Positions 45,474 to 53,658 of a DNA stretch of 64,000 bases are shown here, piece by piece. The notes beneath the pieces are model-generated. The model saw nothing but the letters and a program-made list of their open reading frames with translations, had not been told where the DNA came from and ran no database searches. Every line of letters starts with the position of its first letter. Position 1 is the stretch's first letter. Source of the DNA: Roseiarcus sp963805295 (GTDB taxonomy: Bacteria; Pseudomonadota; Alphaproteobacteria; Rhizobiales; Beijerinckiaceae). The DNA is taken from assembly GCA_963805295.1 (NCBI GenBank), contig CAWDTW010000078.1:6292-70291 (forward strand). The letters run 5' to 3'. Position numbers and translations under genes: made by a program.

Positions 45474-47222
45474 TAAGCCGACATGGCAGGCGGAAAGGTC
45501 GGCTTCGGCATGCGGCCTTCGCGACCAGACGTCGTCCGCGACCTTGACCTCGAGCCGGCCCGCCCGCACATCGAGACGGATGACGTCGCCGTTGCGGATC
45601 TTGGCGATCGCGCCTCCGGCGGCCGCCTCCGGCGTCACGTGGATCGCCGACGGCACCTTGCCCGAGGCTCCGGAGAGACGCCCGTCGGTGACGAGCGCCA
45701 CCCGATGGCCGCGGTCCTGCAGGACGCCGAGCGGCGGCATCAGCTTGTGCAGCTCCGGCATGCCGATCGCCTTCGGACCCTGGAAGCGCACGACGGCGAC
45801 GACGTCGCGGTTGAGTTCGCCCGCTCGGAAGGCGGCGTGCAGCTCCTCCTGGCTGTGGAACACCCGCGCCGGCGCCTCGATCACATGCCGCTCCGGCGCG
45901 ACCGCGGACGTCTTGATGACGGCCCGCCCCAGCGGCCCTTCGAGCACGCGCAGGCCTCCGGTCGGCTGGAAAGGATCGTCCGCGGCGCGCAAGACGCTCG
46001 GGTCGCCCGATTTCTCCGGAGCGGGGCGCCACCGGACCTCGCCGTCGGCGCCGAGATGCGGCTCGATCGCGTAATCCGAGAGGCGCTCGCCCCAGACCGT
46101 GCGCGCTTCGCTGTGCAGCAGACCCGCGCCCTCGAGCTCGCGGATGAGGACGCCCATGCCGCCGGCGGCATGGAAATGGTTCACGTCGGCCTTGCCGTTC
46201 GGATAGATGCGGGTCAGCAGCGGCGTCACTTCGGCGAGATCGGCGAAATCCTCCCAGGTCAGCGCAATGCCTGCGGCGGCCGCCATCGCGATGAAATGGA
46301 TGGTGAGATTGGTCGAGCCGCCGGTCGCGTTGAGGCCCACGACTCCGTTGACCACCGCCCGCTCGTCGATGATGTGGCCGATCGGAGTATACTCGTTGCC
46401 GAGCGCGGTCAGTTCGAGCGCCCGTTTGACGCCGAGTGTGGTCAGCGCGTCGCGCAACGGCGTGTTCGGATTGACGAAGGAGGCGCCTGGCAGATGAAGC
46501 CCCATGATCTCCATCAGCATCTGGTTGGTGTTGGCGGTGCCGTAGAAGGTGCAGGTTCCAGGCGCGTGATAGGCCTCGGCCTCGGCGGCGAGGAGGTCCG
46601 CGCGGCTCGCCTTGCCCTCGGCGTAGAGCTGGCGGATCTTCGATTTCTCATCGTTGGGGAGGCCCGAGGGCATGGGCCCCGCAGGCAGGAACACCCCCGG
46701 CAGATGGCCGAAGGAGAGCGCGCCGATCAGGAGCCCCGGCACGATCTTGTCGCAGACGCCGAGATAGACCGCAGCGTCGAACATGTCGTGCGACAGCGCC
46801 ACCGCCGTCGAGAGCGCGATCACGTCCCGTGAGAAAAGCGACAGCTCCATGCCCTTCTCGCCTTGGGTGACCCCGTCGCACATCGCCGGCACGCCGCCCG
46901 CGACCTGCGCCGAGCCGCCGACGGCGCGCGCCGCCTCCTTGACGAGGTCGGGAAAGCGCGCAAACGGCTGATGGGCCGACAGCATGTCGTTGTAGGCGGT
47001 GACGATCGCGAGATTGGGGCCCGTTCCGTCGCGCAGGGCTTCCTTGTCGCCGGCGGCGCAGGCGGCGAAGCCGTGCGCGAAATTGGCGCAGCCGAGGCGC
47101 TTGCGCGCCGGCCGCTTGGCGACCGCGGCGTCAATCCGGTCGAGATAGGCGCGCCGCGAGGCGCGGCTGCGTTCGGCGATCCGTTCGGTGACTTCGCCGA
47201 CGCGCGCATTGAGTTGGGTCAT
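45474..47222 (-). pseudogene. edd: 6-phosphogluconate dehydratase, interrupted near the 3' end
   Basis: Edd dehydrates 6-phosphogluconate to KDPG, the first committed Entner-Doudoroff step. From ATG 47222 it reads MTQLNARVGEVTERIAERSR, with ILVD/EDD family motifs AIVTAYNDMLSAHQPF, GVPAMCDGVTQGEKGMELSLFSRDVIALSTAVALSHDMFDAAVYLGVCDKIVPG (iron-sulfur Cys), GTCTFYGTANTNQM, LNATGGSTNLTIH and VTDGRLSGASGKVPSAIHVTPEA. An ISAzo13 insertion replaces the last 25 or so residues: after HVGL the frame enters IS sequence (GDAQK) and stops at 45456. Enzyme activity after this small C-terminal change is uncertain. No eda gene is visible nearby. Confidence 0.93.
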
Positions 47223-47302
47223 GCCTGCCTCCTTCATCGCAAGAACGGGGCGAGCGCCGCCACGCGGGGTTGCGTCCGACCCGCCTGTCGCCCCCGAAGC
47301 CG

Positions 47303-48295
47303 TCAATAGCCTATCTGTTCGCGCACGATCTTGGTGAAGCGGCTGCGTTCGTCCGGGGTCAGGTTCGCTGTCGCGACGTCGAGCCCCTGATCGGTAAGGC
47401 CGCCCGCCTTGGCGAAGGCGTTCCACGCGGCCGCCTTGGCGAGGTCGCGCTCGACCACCCGGCCCGCCACATAGAGATGGGCGAGGCGGTTCTGGGCGAT
47501 CGGGTTGCCCTTGGCCGCGGCGATCCGAAGGATCTTGACGGCTTCGGCCTCGTTGCTCGGCACGCCTTCGCCGTTGAACAGCATGATCGCATATTCGACC
47601 TGGCCGGCGATGATGCCGCCGTCGGCGGCGCGCTTGAGCCAATGCGCCCCCTCGGCGATGTCTTGGGGCACGCCCTTGCCCTCCCGCAGCATCACGCCGT
47701 AGGAATAGGCGCCGTCGTCGTCGCCCGCATTGGCCGCTTTGAGGAAATATTGCGTCGCCGCGGCGAAATCGGGCTTCCGGCCGTTCGTCGAATCGAGCGC
47801 CATGACGCCGAGATTGTAGAGCGCCGCGGCGTGGTTCTTGGCCGCGGCGCGCTCGAACTGCTCCTTGGCGCCGGCCGGATCCTTCGACACGCCGTCAGCG
47901 CCCGCGAGCAGCATGACGCCGAGCTCGTAAGCCGCCTGCGGATCGCCGAGATTGCTGGCGATGCGGTACCAGCGCGAAGCCTCGAGGTCGTTTTTCCCGA
48001 CCGCCGCGCCGTCGTGGTAGATTTCGCCGATCAGCGTCATCGCCGCGGCGTCCTTGGAATTATCGTCGATCCGCCGCTCGGCTTCTTTGAGGGCGATGAG
48101 AAAGTTGCCGCGCTGATAGGCGCCGAAAGCGAAATCCGCGGGCTTGCCGTCCCCGCGCGGCGGCAGGGGCGACGGCATAGCCGGGGCGGGCGCGCCGATT
48201 CCGAATGTCGAGGCCGCGTTCGGCCCTGGGGTCTGAGCCGATGCCGCGCCGCCGATGGCGAACGCGCAGGCGAGAGACGGCGCGAGCCTTCTCAT
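47303..48295 (-). CDS. Sel1-repeat (TPR-like) secreted protein
   Basis: The 330-residue protein has a signal peptide (RLAPSLACAFAIGGAASAQ), a Pro/Ala-rich linker and then five or more Sel1-type repeats (AAMTLIGEIYHDGAAVGKNDLEASRWYRIASNLGDPQAAYELGVMLLAGADG, AALYNLGVMALDSTNG, GAYSYGVMLREGKGVPQDIAEGAHWLKRAADGG, EYAIMLFNGEGVPSNEAEAVKILRIAAAKGNPIAQNRLAHLYVAGRVV). Such repeats mediate protein interactions. It starts within the thiE stop (ATGA overlap), so it is translationally coupled to thiE, and lies upstream of edd by 80 bases. Confidence 0.9.
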   Translation of the reverse strand: MRRLAPSLACAFAIGGAASAQTPGPNAASTFGIGAPAPAMPSPLPPRGDGKPADFAFGAYQRGNFLIALKEAERRIDDNSKDAAAMTLIGEIYHDGAAVGKNDLEASRWYRIASNLGDPQAAYELGVMLLAGADGVSKDPAGAKEQFERAAAKNHAAALYNLGVMALDSTNGRKPDFAAATQYFLKAANAGDDDGAYSYGVMLREGKGVPQDIAEGAHWLKRAADGGIIAGQVEYAIMLFNGEGVPSNEAEAVKILRIAAAKGNPIAQNRLAHLYVAGRVVERDLAKAAAWNAFAKAGGLTDQGLDVATANLTPDERSRFTKIVREQIGY

Positions 48296-48952
48296 GACGT
48301 CGCCGCCCCGACGCGCAAAAGGACGGCGTGGGCCTGGCGCGCGGCGTCGACGGGCGAGGCCGCGTTCCAGATCGCCGCGTCGAGCGCGACAAAATCAGCG
48401 CCGGCCTCGGCAAGCCTGCGCGCCGCCTCGATCGAAATCGGCGTAGGCAACGCAGGGCGTCTCGAAGATTTCCGTCCACCAGCCCACCCGCTCGACGAGC
48501 AGCTCCAGCGGCATGGAGGGGGCGCCGCCGCGCGGCTCGCCGAACATCACGTAGTCGGCGCCCATTTCGCCCGCGGTCATCGCCTCGTCGCGCATCCGCA
48601 GGCCGCCCGCGCCGACGATCCGGTCGGGCTTGAGGCTGTCGAGCGCCTCCTCGAGAGCCTCGCCCGCGCCCGACACATGGACGCCGTCCGCCCCGAGCCG
48701 CGCCGCGAGCCGCGCGTCCTCATCGAGGATGAGCGCGCAATCGGCCGCGACGCCGGATTTGAGGAGCGGCGTGACGATCGCTCTCGCCTCGCTCTCCGCC
48801 CGCGGCGCCAGCCTGACCAGAGCGCTGGCGACCGGCGCAGCGGCGAGAACCTCGGCGAAAGTCTTTGCGAACGCGTCCGCGCTCGCAGCCGAGAGCGGCG
48901 GCGTGATGAGGTAAAGCGAGCACGGGGGCGGAATGGGTGGCGACGACGGCAT
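48292..48952 (-). CDS. thiE: Thiamine-phosphate synthase-like protein (ThiE family), probable frameshift
   Basis: ThiE joins the pyrimidine and thiazole halves of thiamine. From ATG 48952 the frame reads MPSSPPIPPPCSLYLITPPLSA, VASALVRLAPRAE, VTPLLKSGVAADCALILDEDARLAARLGADGVHVSG, LKPDRIVGAGGLRMRDEAMTAGEMGADYVMFGEPRGG, a ThiE/TenI TIM-barrel pattern. One extra base in the AAA at 48435-48437 shifts the frame; repaired, it ends ADSIEAARRLAEAGADFVALDAAIWNAASPVDAARQAHAVLLRVG with a TGA at 48292. Length is 219 residues. The usual pyrophosphate-binding residues are less clear than in canonical ThiE, so it could be a TenI-like or ThiE-like paralogue. Confidence 0.82.
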
Positions 48953-49025
48953 GAGCAGGGGTTTGGTGAAGGGACCGTTTGCCCGACCAATGCGGCCAAA
49001 CGGGGGTCGAGGCAAGGTCGACGGC

Positions 49026-49194
49026 ATGACCGCCGGCTTCTTTCGCTGCGACATGAGCTTTCTCGCCCGCACCGCGACCGGCATCATCAACGAGGTCAAG
49101 GGAGTCGACCGCGTGGTCTACGACGTGGCGAGCAAGCCGCCGGGGACGGTTCGCGTGGGAGTGACTTCGCCTTTGGCCAGCGGCGCGCGAATCT
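49026..49194 (+). pseudogene. 5' fragment of an unidentified gene cut by an IS1595-like element
   Basis: The frame reads MTAGFFRCDMSFLARTATGIINEVKGVDRVVYDVASKPPGTVRVGV and then runs into the left end of the IS1595-like element. It is divergent from thiE, with starts about 74 bases apart. The segment GVDRVVYDVASKPPGT looks protein-coding and conserved, but I cannot assign a family. The downstream part is not recognisable to the right of the element. Confidence 0.4.
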
Positions 49195-49258
49195 GGGCAA
49201 TTATACCCTTGACGTAGACCGCCAAATGTGGTAGCTTGTCTCAATCGAGGATAAGTCC

Positions 49259-50208
49259 ATGTTTGACCTAACGAATCCTATTTTCACAGACGCCGATAAG
49301 GCCAGAGAGTATTTGGAAAAGCTCTACTGGCCTAACGGGCCTATCTGCCGTCATTGCGGAAACGCTGACGCGAGCAAAATCACCAAGCTCGCGGGCAAGA
49401 GCACGCGCCCGGCGTCTTGTGGTGCAACGAGTGCGGCAGCCCCTTCACGGTCACAGTTGGCACGGTCATGGAAGACAGCCATATCCCGCTCAACAAGTGG
49501 GTTTTGGTGTTCTACCTGATGAATTCCTCAAAGAAAGGCATGAGCGCACATCAAATCCACCGCACGGTTAACATTTCCTATAAAACCGCGTGGTTTCTTT
49601 GTCATCGCGTCCGCGAGGCCATGGCCGACCTTGAGCCGAATAAGAACGGCGGCCCGCTGGGCGGCGCTGGCAAGGTTGTCGAGGCCGACGAAACCGTGAT
49701 TGGCGGTCGTGCGAAGAACCGCGCCTATCGCGATCCTGCACCGAAGAAGATGGTCGCAACGCTCGTTGAGCGCGGCGGGCGCGTGCGTTCGAAGCACGTC
49801 AAGGCGATAAGTTCCAAGACGCTGCGTCCGTTCGTCATGAAAAATGTCAGCCGCAAGAGCACGCTAAACACTGACGAAGCGTCGTATTACGTCAAGATGG
49901 GCTGAGAGTTCGCATCTCACCATGCCGTGGATCACTCGCGCAACGAGTATGCCTACAAGCTCGACGGCGTCACGGTTACGGTCAATGGTCCAGAGAACTA
50001 TTTCAGCATCTTCAAGCGCGGCGTGTACGGCATTTTTCACTCAATCAGCGAGACGCACTTACATCGCTATCTCGCAGAGTTCGATTTCCGCTACAACAAC
50101 CGCTCGGCGCTTGGCGTCGAGGATGCAGAGCGCGCCATCAAGGCGCTTAGAGGCGCGGAAGGCAAGCGCCTCACCTACCATCAGCCTGCTAGCCAAGCGC
50201 GGGCATGA
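49259..50208 (+). pseudogene. IS1595-family transposase, frameshifted and with a nonsense codon
   Basis: The first frame gives MFDLTNPIFTDADKAREYLEKLYWPNGPICRHCGNADASKITKLAGKSTRP; after a lost G near 49407 the second gives LWCNECGSPFTVTVGTVMEDSHIPLNKWVLVFYLMNSSKKGMSAHQIHRTVNISYKTAWFLCHRVREAM, then VVEADETVIGG (first Asp), STLNTDEASYY (second Asp). A TGA follows KMG, and the same frame resumes EFASHHAVDHSRNEYAY and HLHRYLAEFDFRYNNRSALG. Zinc ribbon and DDE residues are all there, but two lesions make it non-functional unless they are sequence errors. Confidence 0.88.
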
Positions 50209-50210
50209 AA

Positions 50211-50438
50211 CTACGGTTTGGGCACCCCCTGAGAAGCCTGGGCGTCCGCCAGATGCGAGGCGGCGGAGGCGCTTTGCTCCTGACTAGCCGTTTCCTGTTG
50301 CGCACCACGCTTGCGCTTTCCGATCTTCATTTCGGATTGGCGCTTGTGCGGCGTGCTAAGGGCGCGCAAGAGCGCGGCTTCGGCGCGGCGCGTTGTTTCA
50401 AACTCGTCATAAATATCGGATTCTTGATCGCCGTCCAT
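50211..50438 (-). CDS. Small hypothetical protein within the IS1595-like element
   Basis: The 75-residue product MDGDQESDIYDEFETTRRAEAALLRALSTPHKRQSEMKIGKRKRGAQQ, then a Gln/Ala/Ser-rich tail, has an acidic start and basic middle. It is convergent with the transposase (stops 2 bases apart) and divergent from the HNH-type gene, its ATG (50436-50438) overlapping that of HNH (50437-50439). The sequence looks protein-like rather than a shadow, with biased charge and low GC at wobble positions, but I do not recognise a family. Confidence 0.55.
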   Translation of the reverse strand: MDGDQESDIYDEFETTRRAEAALLRALSTPHKRQSEMKIGKRKRGAQQETASQEQSASAASHLADAQASQGVPKP

Positions 50439-51264
50439 GATCCCGCGCTCTCCAGAAATCAAATATGAGCCGATCGGTCGATGCATCTATTGCGGCAAAG
50501 AGAACGTGCCGCTCACGGACGAGCATATAATACCGCTCGCCCTCCATGGCGAGCACTTGCTGCCCAAGGCAACCTGTATCGCCTGCCAAACGATTATTCA
50601 AAGGGTTGAGGATAACGTCTTGCGGAGGATGTTCCGGCCTTACTGGGCTCTCCTAGGTTTTGCAACACGGACGCCAGGGCATCGCAAGAGGCCGTTTCCC
50701 CTCGAAGTCATCAATAAGGACCGACAGTCAGAATGGACCAACGTTCCACTCGAGAACCATCCTGCGGCGTTGATGCTATGCGCATTTGCAAGTCCGCTGG
50801 TGCTTCCTGTCGCTCCTAACGCCGAGCAGTCTTGGGGTCCAGTTGTATTTATCGATTATAAACGTATTGAGAAACTGTTGCCAAAATATCCGCATGGGCT
50901 CGGCATTGGACGCTTATATTATACTGAATACGCAAGAATGTTAGCGAAGATTGCACATGGATACACTCATGCTTTTATGAGACATAAGTCATTTTATCCA
51001 CTATTAGATTTTCTTCTTCCCAATATAATTCTAGGAAAGACCGACAATATTTTTCAATACGTTGGTAGCACTTCGGCACAATTACCGGCAACTACGAGCG
51101 TTTCAGAAATGACTAATTATTTTGAAGAGATTGATGGATATATATATGCGATTATCAAAATCCGCTTGTTTTCTTATGTAGCAAATAGCCCAGAACACCT
51201 TATCGTGTCTGCGCGTTTCTCAAACAAAGACTACGACGAACTAACTCCTCTCGGTCCAAAATAG
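50437..51264 (+). CDS. HNH-type endonuclease-like protein (cargo gene)
   Basis: The 275-residue protein begins MIPRSPEIKYEPIGRCIYCGKENVPLTDEHIIPLALHGEHLLPKATCIACQ. The CxxC ... DEHIIP ... CxxC layout is the zinc-binding HNH fold found in HNH_5-like proteins, with the catalytic His in DEH. The rest (VEDNVLRRMFRPYWALLGFATRTPGHRKRPFPLEV, AALMLCAFASPLVLPVAPN, MLAKIAHGYTHAFMR, FSYVANSPEHLIVSARFSNKDYDELTPLGP) has no recognised domain. Base composition, especially after 50850, is far more AT-rich than the surroundings, showing foreign origin. It could be a defence or mobility nuclease; substrate unknown. Confidence 0.75.
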   Translation: MIPRSPEIKYEPIGRCIYCGKENVPLTDEHIIPLALHGEHLLPKATCIACQTIIQRVEDNVLRRMFRPYWALLGFATRTPGHRKRPFPLEVINKDRQSEWTNVPLENHPAALMLCAFASPLVLPVAPNAEQSWGPVVFIDYKRIEKLLPKYPHGLGIGRLYYTEYARMLAKIAHGYTHAFMRHKSFYPLLDFLLPNIILGKTDNIFQYVGSTSAQLPATTSVSEMTNYFEEIDGYIYAIIKIRLFSYVANSPEHLIVSARFSNKDYDELTPLGPK

Positions 51265-52204
51265 CACGAACCGCTGCCAGCCATATTGCGCGGCTGCCAA
51301 ATGGCAGCAGAGGGCCACGGAATAAAGTCAGGCCCTCCGCTGGGATCAAAATGCTCCAGCCGCTCGTAGAGGTAAGCGGCAAGCTCCTCGATTGAAATCT
51401 TCGTATTCGGGCGCGCCAGCCTCGGATTTCTCTAAGGCCGAATCAGGATTGCACATTCTGGGCTCTACGTCAAGGTGATAATTGCCCAAATCTGCCGTCG
51501 CGCAAGCGTTTTCAAGGCGTTGGGCGCCAAATTCTGCAACTTTCGCGGGACGCCGAGATAAGCGACGCGGTGGCTCTATGGGCCGGCGGGCGAAATGCCA
51601 CGGCTCTCCTGCCCGCATACCATATGTTGGGGGTCGACGCTTCCGAGGCCATACCATTTCCGGACGCGAATCTAATCTCTTTCAATCCTTTGCGGCGCCA
51701 TTTCCGGCCGGCTTGCACGGGCCGGCCGAACAGCGAGGGCAAGGAATCCGCGCCCTCCCTGCCGTACTGCAGTGTTCACACATCTCAAATCGCCGCGCGG
51801 ACCCCTTCCCCAGCTTGCTGGGGAAGGTGGCGCGAAGCGCCGGATGGGGTGTGGCCCGCTGCAACGACGCCAGACGACTTGCACGAACGTTACCGCGAAC
51901 TTGCGGTCCAAGCGCCCTGCTTTCCACACCCCATCCGTCGCCTTCGGCGACACCTTCCCCGCTTCGCGGAGAAGGGGGCGCCCGGCGGCCGCCTGCAGGC
52001 TCGATGACTTGTGTGAACGCCGTAGCCTGCCGTAAGGGGGCCGCCCGGTCGAGCGGGCAGGGAGTGAGCGCGGGCGGTGTTCGGAAGCGCGACGAGGCCG
52101 GGCATGGGGTTCGATCCTTTCGTTAACTCCAAGGGTACCACGCCCCGTCCTCTGTACACTGTTTGTTCTAAATGGTAGTGTCTCAGTTTCAATTCCCGCT
52201 CTTG
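51265..52204. other. Gene-poor accessory interval
   Basis: Apart from the right end of the IS1595-like element and the palindromic repeat pair described separately, I see no gene I can support in these 940 bases. Overlapping short frames on both strands lack recognisable motifs. The stretch 52100-52190 is AT-richer and contains a short GTTAACTCCAAGGGTACC segment of unknown meaning. Confidence 0.5.
51800..51990. repeat. REP-like palindromic repeat pair
   Basis: Two related units in opposite orientation: CCCCTTCCCCAGC...CGGATGGGGTGTGG (about 51802-51856) and CCACACCCCATCCG...CCTTCCCCGC (about 51925-51965). The shared core GGATGGGGTGTGG / CCACACCCCATCC is a perfect inverted match, and each unit also has its own hairpin (CCCCAGCTTGCTGGGG; CGCCTTCGGCG). 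This looks like a REP/BIME-type or small palindromic element repeated in GC-rich genomes. Confidence 0.6.
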
Positions 52205-52327
52205 CAGCCTGTCGAACTCGGGGTGCCGCTGATCGCTAACATATTGATATCATGGCAGTTTTCCGTTAGGCACGAAAAAGCAAACTGCAATTAAATCAAC
52301 GACTTAGAGTTTAAGTCCGACAGGCTG
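52205..52327. mobile_element. MITE derived from the IS1182-type element
   Basis: This 123-base unit begins CAGCCTGTCGAACT and ends AAGTCCGACAGGCTG, an inverted repeat nearly identical to the ends of the full IS1182 element at 58766-60359 (CAGCCTGTCGGACT ... AGTCCGACAGGCTG). Inside there is no coding sequence and an AT-rich core. The right flank is CTAG as for the full IS; the left is CTTG. It is best read as a non-autonomous derivative that the IS1182 transposase could move. Confidence 0.75.
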
Positions 52328-52330
52328 CTA

Positions 52331-53457
52331 GTGTTCCGTAACTAACGGAAGGATTCCCAGCGGCGCGCGATCGTGCGAGTCGAGGGGGATGGAAAACGAA
52401 TCATGCATCTGGTTGTCTCCTGAGGATCGGGCGCGGCTGGAAGGCTGGGTGGCGGGCCGAAACACGCCGCAGAAGCTGGTTTGGCGGGCGCGGATCGTCT
52501 TGATGTGGGCGCAAGGGGCCGGCGTGAGGGAGACCGTTCGGGCGACCGGCAAGACCAAACGAACCGTCGATCGATGGCGTGAGCGCTATCTTGCGCGCGG
52601 CGCTGCGGGGCTCGAACGCGACGCCACTCGTCCTGGCCGCAAGCCGCCTTTGGACGCCGCGACGGTCGAGCGGGTCGTCAACAAGACGCTGCACGAGAAG
52701 CCGCCGGGCGGCACGCACGGGTCTCTGCGCAAGATGGCCAAGGCGGTCGGTCTCAGCCATTCGAGCGTGCAGCGCATCTGGGCGGCGCATGGGCTCAAGC
52801 CGCACCTGACGCGCAGCTTCAAGCTCTCGAGCGACCCCAAGTTTTGTGAGAAAGTTCAGGATATTGTCGGGCTTTACCTCGACCCGCCGGACAAGGCGCT
52901 GGTGCTTTCGGTCGACGAGAAGAGCCAGATCCAAGCGCTCGACCGCACCCAGCCGGGACTGCCGCTGAAGAAGGGCCGCGCCGGCACGATGACCCACGAC
53001 TACAAGCGCCATGGGACGACGACCCTGTTCGCCGCGCTCGACGTCGCCACCGGCAAGGTGATCGGCGAATGCATGCGCCGCCATCGCCATCAGGAGTTTC
53101 TGCGCTTTTTGCGCACCATCGACCGCAACACCGCGAAATTGCTCGATTTGCATCTGGTCGTCGACAACTACGCGACCCACAAGCACCCCAAGGTCAGGGC
53201 CTGGCTCAAGCGCCACCCCCGCTTTCACCTTCACTTCACCCCGACATCGGCCTCCTGGATCAATCTCGTCGAACGGTTCTTCGGCCTGATCACCGACGAC
53301 GCCATTCGACGCGGCGTCTTCCACAGCGTCGCCGAACTCAACGCCGCCATCGAAGCCTACCTTGAGCAACACAATGCCGCACCCAAGCCCTTCGTCTGGA
53401 CCGCGCCAGCCGCCGACATCCTTGAGAAAGTCGCCCGTGGGCGACAAGCGTTAACAC
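52331..53457 (+). mobile_element. IS630-family insertion sequence, copy B
   Basis: The 1,127-base element starts GTGTTCCGTAAC and ends GCGTTAACAC, flanked by TA (52329-52330 and 53458-53459) inside CTAG on both sides. It abuts the MITE: the CTAG that flanks the MITE is the IS630 target. Only a short inverted repeat (GTGTT/AACAC) is obvious. It carries one intact transposase and is a different subgroup from IS630 copy A. Confidence 0.8.
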
Positions 53458-53582
53458 TAGGACCCAACGCCGACACTCGTCGCGAGCGATGGAATGTTGG
53501 CGATCGACCGGAACTCGACGTAAAGCGGTCATCCGCAGATCTCGACAGTGGACGTCGCAGTTGGGGAAGGCGGTCGTTGTAG
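52389..53582 (+). CDS. IS630-family transposase
   Basis: The protein reads LSPEDRARLEGWVAGRNTPQKLVWRARIVLMWAQGAGVRETVRATGKTKRTVDRWRERYL (helix-turn-helix), then ALVLSVDEKSQIQALDRTQPGLPLKKGRAG (first Asp), LHLVVDNYATHKHPKVRAWL (second Asp) and FTPTSASWINLVERFFGLITDDAIRRG (Glu): the IS630 DDE triad. The natural end should be near VARGRQAL; because no stop lies within the IS, reading continues past its right end to 53582, adding about 40 unrelated residues. One frame throughout, so possibly active. Confidence 0.92.
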   Translation: MENESCIWLSPEDRARLEGWVAGRNTPQKLVWRARIVLMWAQGAGVRETVRATGKTKRTVDRWRERYLARGAAGLERDATRPGRKPPLDAATVERVVNKTLHEKPPGGTHGSLRKMAKAVGLSHSSVQRIWAAHGLKPHLTRSFKLSSDPKFCEKVQDIVGLYLDPPDKALVLSVDEKSQIQALDRTQPGLPLKKGRAGTMTHDYKRHGTTTLFAALDVATGKVIGECMRRHRHQEFLRFLRTIDRNTAKLLDLHLVVDNYATHKHPKVRAWLKRHPRFHLHFTPTSASWINLVERFFGLITDDAIRRGVFHSVAELNAAIEAYLEQHNAAPKPFVWTAPAADILEKVARGRQALTLGPNADTRRERWNVGDRPELDVKRSSADLDSGRRSWGRRSL

Positions 53583-53658
53583 CCGGGAGGCGGCAGTCCG
53601 GCGCGCGCATCAGGAAGATCGCGCTGCCATTGGACTCCGCCGTATCTCTGTTTCTTTG

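Larger units (their letters stand above)
49195..51487 (+). mobile_element. IS1595-like element carrying an HNH-type cargo gene
   Basis: The 2.3 kb element is bounded by TGGGCAATTAT-N-CCCTTGACGTAGA on the left (from 49194) and its imperfect inverse TCTACGTCAAGG-N-GATAATTGCCCA on the right (to 51488). The similarity extends about 40 bases inward. It contains a degenerate IS1595 transposase gene, a small minus-strand ORF and an AT-rich HNH-type gene. IS1595 elements with passenger genes are known. I found no clean 8-base target duplication. Confidence 0.7.

Noticed and set aside
47270..49234. 654-codon plus-strand frame opposite the Sel1 and thiE genes
   Set aside because: Antisense to two family-supported genes; no recognisable domain.
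49187..51495. 8-base target duplication for the IS1595-like element
   Set aside because: The bases outside the inverted repeats (GCGAATCT and AAATCTGC) share AATCT but are not in register, so no duplication is claimed.
51482..52126. Protein-coding gene in the plus strand right of the IS1595-like element
   Set aside because: The frame runs through palindromic repeats and gives Arg/Ser-rich translation without any family pattern.
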